Part shown: piece by piece, positions 62,568 to 64,000 of the stretch
Layout: each line of letters starts with the position of its first letter
How positions within the stretch are numbered: the first letter of the stretch is position 1
Assembly (NCBI GenBank): GCA_038206235.1
Contig: JBBRBB010000010.1
Span: 1 to 64,000 of the forward strand
Length of the DNA: 64,000 nucleotides
DNA from: JBBRBB01 sp038206235
GTDB taxonomy: Bacteria; Bacteroidota; Bacteroidia; Chitinophagales; Chitinophagaceae
Direction of reading: 5' to 3'
Program-made: the position numbers and the translations under genes
Notes under the pieces: model-generated
The model's database searches: none
What the model was told of the DNA's origin: nothing
The model's input: only the letters and a program-made list of their open reading frames with translations

Positions 62568-64000
62568 CTATTTCTGAACAAATAATTTTTGCAATAAGCT
62601 GGTTCCGTTTACCTGACATTTCACTACATAATATCCATTCTTAACCGAACTGATATTTATGTTTACATTATTATCTCCTTTATGAGCAGTAATTGCTTTT
62701 TCGAGCATTACATTTCCATCAAAGTTCAAAATTTGAACAGGCACATTTGCAGCCTCATTACTTTTAAATGAAATTATAATGTAATTGTTTGCTGGGTTAG
62801 GTATAATTTTTAAACCAGATTCTGAAGGCTGGGCATTTATATTTTCTGATATAGGTGCAGAGGCATTGATCTTAAAATGCACCACATTGGTAGCCCAGTT
62901 TGGTGTAGGATTATAATTACCGGTAAACCAGAATGAGCCATCAGTGGGGTCGGTAACCATGCCATTATAATCACCATAGCGATTAGAAGATGTTTGTGAA
63001 GCGCTGCCTGCTTTGGCAATGGTTTCCGGCGCTGTTAAATTTCCTGATGCATCATTTATATTTCGCCCTGTAACTCTTATACCGGGGAATAAAGTTGTGC
63101 CTGAACTATTATATCCCAGTGCAATGGTTCCATTTGAATTTATAGTAACGCTTCCCATAAATCTGTGCGAGCCATCATTTGGTGAATATGTTCCCTGCTG
63201 AAACACCGTCCAGTCTGCTGTGCCAATTTTTCTCAACTCATACCATCTTACTCCCGCAACACCATCGCCGCGGGCATCACTCATGTGTGTGCACACAATA
63301 GATTGATACGTTCCAAAATTTCTATATTGCGCCTTATCCATAATAATTCCGCCGAGCGCATCTAATTTGCGGCTTACATCTTTCTGCGGTATGCAACTGC
63401 CTGCATTCAAATCATTGGTGCAAAGCCTGCTGTCGTACGTTGCAATATTTACAACAAAAGGACCTGTGATAGTTGAGTTGGAGGAATTTGCCCAGTCAAT
63501 TTGCATGGTAAAAAGTTCCAGCTTATCTACATTGCTTGCAGATGACCACGCATCATCAAACACACGCATCATTACTGCATTAGAGTTTGAGGGCGGTTGT
63601 GTATTGCCTGTAACAGTTACTGGTGATAATGATTGTATGCCGCCACCGGGAAAGTCTTTGAGATGAAATTTTTGAACCCTCCCTGCGGCCGCACCTGTAA
63701 TCATTTTATTTCTGTCCAAAGTCCAAACGATAGGTCCGCCGGAATTAGTAGTTACGAAATAAGAATTTCCCCACACACTAATTTTTGGATAGTCTGGAAA
63801 GTCTCCAAAAAATAATCCGCCTGCACCCACACTGTACACGTAATATTCACCCGTGGGATCATTTGTTTTTGATACGCATATTGTAAGATTACTTGAAAAG
63901 AAAAGATTGCCGCCAATCACTAACATAATAAATCTGTCTGCCTGTGCATCATAAACTATACTGGGGTCGCCAATATTGCTGCTGCCTGCAATGCTTGATA
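62568..64000 (-). CDS. T9SS type A sorting domain protein, 5' end outside the window
   Basis: The frame stays open to base 64000 (SIAGSSNIGDPSIVYDAQAD precedes the first internal Met at 63926), so the start is outside. About 477 residues are visible: a propeller-like region (RYGDYNGMVTDPTDGSFWFT) and a C-terminal sorting domain (IPNPANNYIIISFKSNEAAN to VKCQVNGTSLLQKLFVQK). It is a paralog of the protein at 28006. No enzyme motif is seen. Confidence 0.85.
   Translation of the reverse strand, partial: SSIAGSSNIGDPSIVYDAQADRFIMLVIGGNLFFSSNLTICVSKTNDPTGEYYVYSVGAGGLFFGDFPDYPKISVWGNSYFVTTNSGGPIVWTLDRNKMITGAAAGRVQKFHLKDFPGGGIQSLSPVTVTGNTQPPSNSNAVMMRVFDDAWSSASNVDKLELFTMQIDWANSSNSTITGPFVVNIATYDSRLCTNDLNAGSCIPQKDVSRKLDALGGIIMDKAQYRNFGTYQSIVCTHMSDARGDGVAGVRWYELRKIGTADWTVFQQGTYSPNDGSHRFMGSVTINSNGTIALGYNSSGTTLFPGIRVTGRNINDASGNLTAPETIAKAGSASQTSSNRYGDYNGMVTDPTDGSFWFTGNYNPTPNWATNVVHFKINASAPISENINAQPSESGLKIIPNPANNYIIISFKSNEAANVPVQILNFDGNVMLEKAITAHKGDNNVNINISSVKNGYYVVKCQVNGTSLLQKLFVQK

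Overview
The window is a piece of a Bacteroidota chromosome, most likely from a Chitinophagaceae-like member of the Chitinophagia. It is AT-rich with scant Shine-Dalgarno sequence. It carries type IX secretion (T9SS) parts: a PorP/SprF protein and three proteins with C-terminal or probable T9SS sorting tails. Two promoters match the Bacteroidetes -33 TTG / -7 TAnnTTTG pattern. Other lineage-typical genes are a LytTR regulator, a TPR-sensor kinase, a long-form IspH, DUF4836, TMEM220 and a CcmD/CcsA pair. The lineage call is inference from gene content. Genes at both window edges are cut.

Layout. 1-9.4 kb: end of a multi-PAS histidine kinase, an aldo/keto reductase, a YoeB-type toxin-antitoxin pair, an ABC ATPase/macrodomain/FtsX-permease operon, a DUF4836 lipoprotein and a TMEM220 protein. 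9.4-15.5 kb: a kinase-like/beta-barrel fusion and a ThuA/sugar-dehydrogenase/PKD/cytochrome-like fusion. 15.7-19.5 kb: a signalling block (LytTR regulator, small secreted protein with an 11-residue duplication, TPR histidine kinase, ECF sigma factor). 19.5-27.8 kb: housekeeping and unknown genes (fatty-acid hydroxylase, Usp, nuclease-like DUF5655 protein, membrane pyrophosphatase, PorP/SprF, Upp) with a decayed stretch at 25.4-26.0 kb. 28-34.5 kb: T9SS cargo, AnmK, a lipoprotein, adenine deaminase and TrmD. 34.6-37.1 kb: a graveyard (transposase remnant, amidohydrolase and VOC pseudogenes) around a Gly-rich RRM protein. 37.1-41.5 kb: CbpM/CbpA, tRNA-Gln, a MacB/FtsX permease and TsaD behind a three-copy 112-bp tandem repeat. 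41.5-45.3 kb: a type IIG restriction-modification gene with a two-gene cassette bracketed by a duplicated RM gene end. 45.4-52.6 kb: nucleotide-sugar enzyme, sulfotransferase, IspH, VapBC and a YncE/phosphoesterase fusion. 52.7-62.4 kb: a duplicated two-gene module (secreted alpha/beta hydrolase plus delta-60-repeat T9SS protein) flanking glutamate dehydrogenase and cytochrome-c biogenesis genes; the first hydrolase copy is frameshifted. The right edge is a second member of the T9SS cargo family seen at 28 kb.

The most unusual feature is a dispersed set of short tandem arrays, nearly all with a 7-bp unit but of many unrelated unit sequences (GTTTCTC, CTGCTTC, AGTCATT, AAACTGN, TTGGATG, GCCTATT, GGGCAAT, CAACTGT, CAACAGT). 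They lie between genes, form gene ends (macrodomain, hydroxylase) and are translated inside genes (tsaD, anmK, both delta-60 proteins). Small palindromes, one inserted inside such an array, accompany them. No CRISPR array, rRNA operon or complete insertion sequence was seen.
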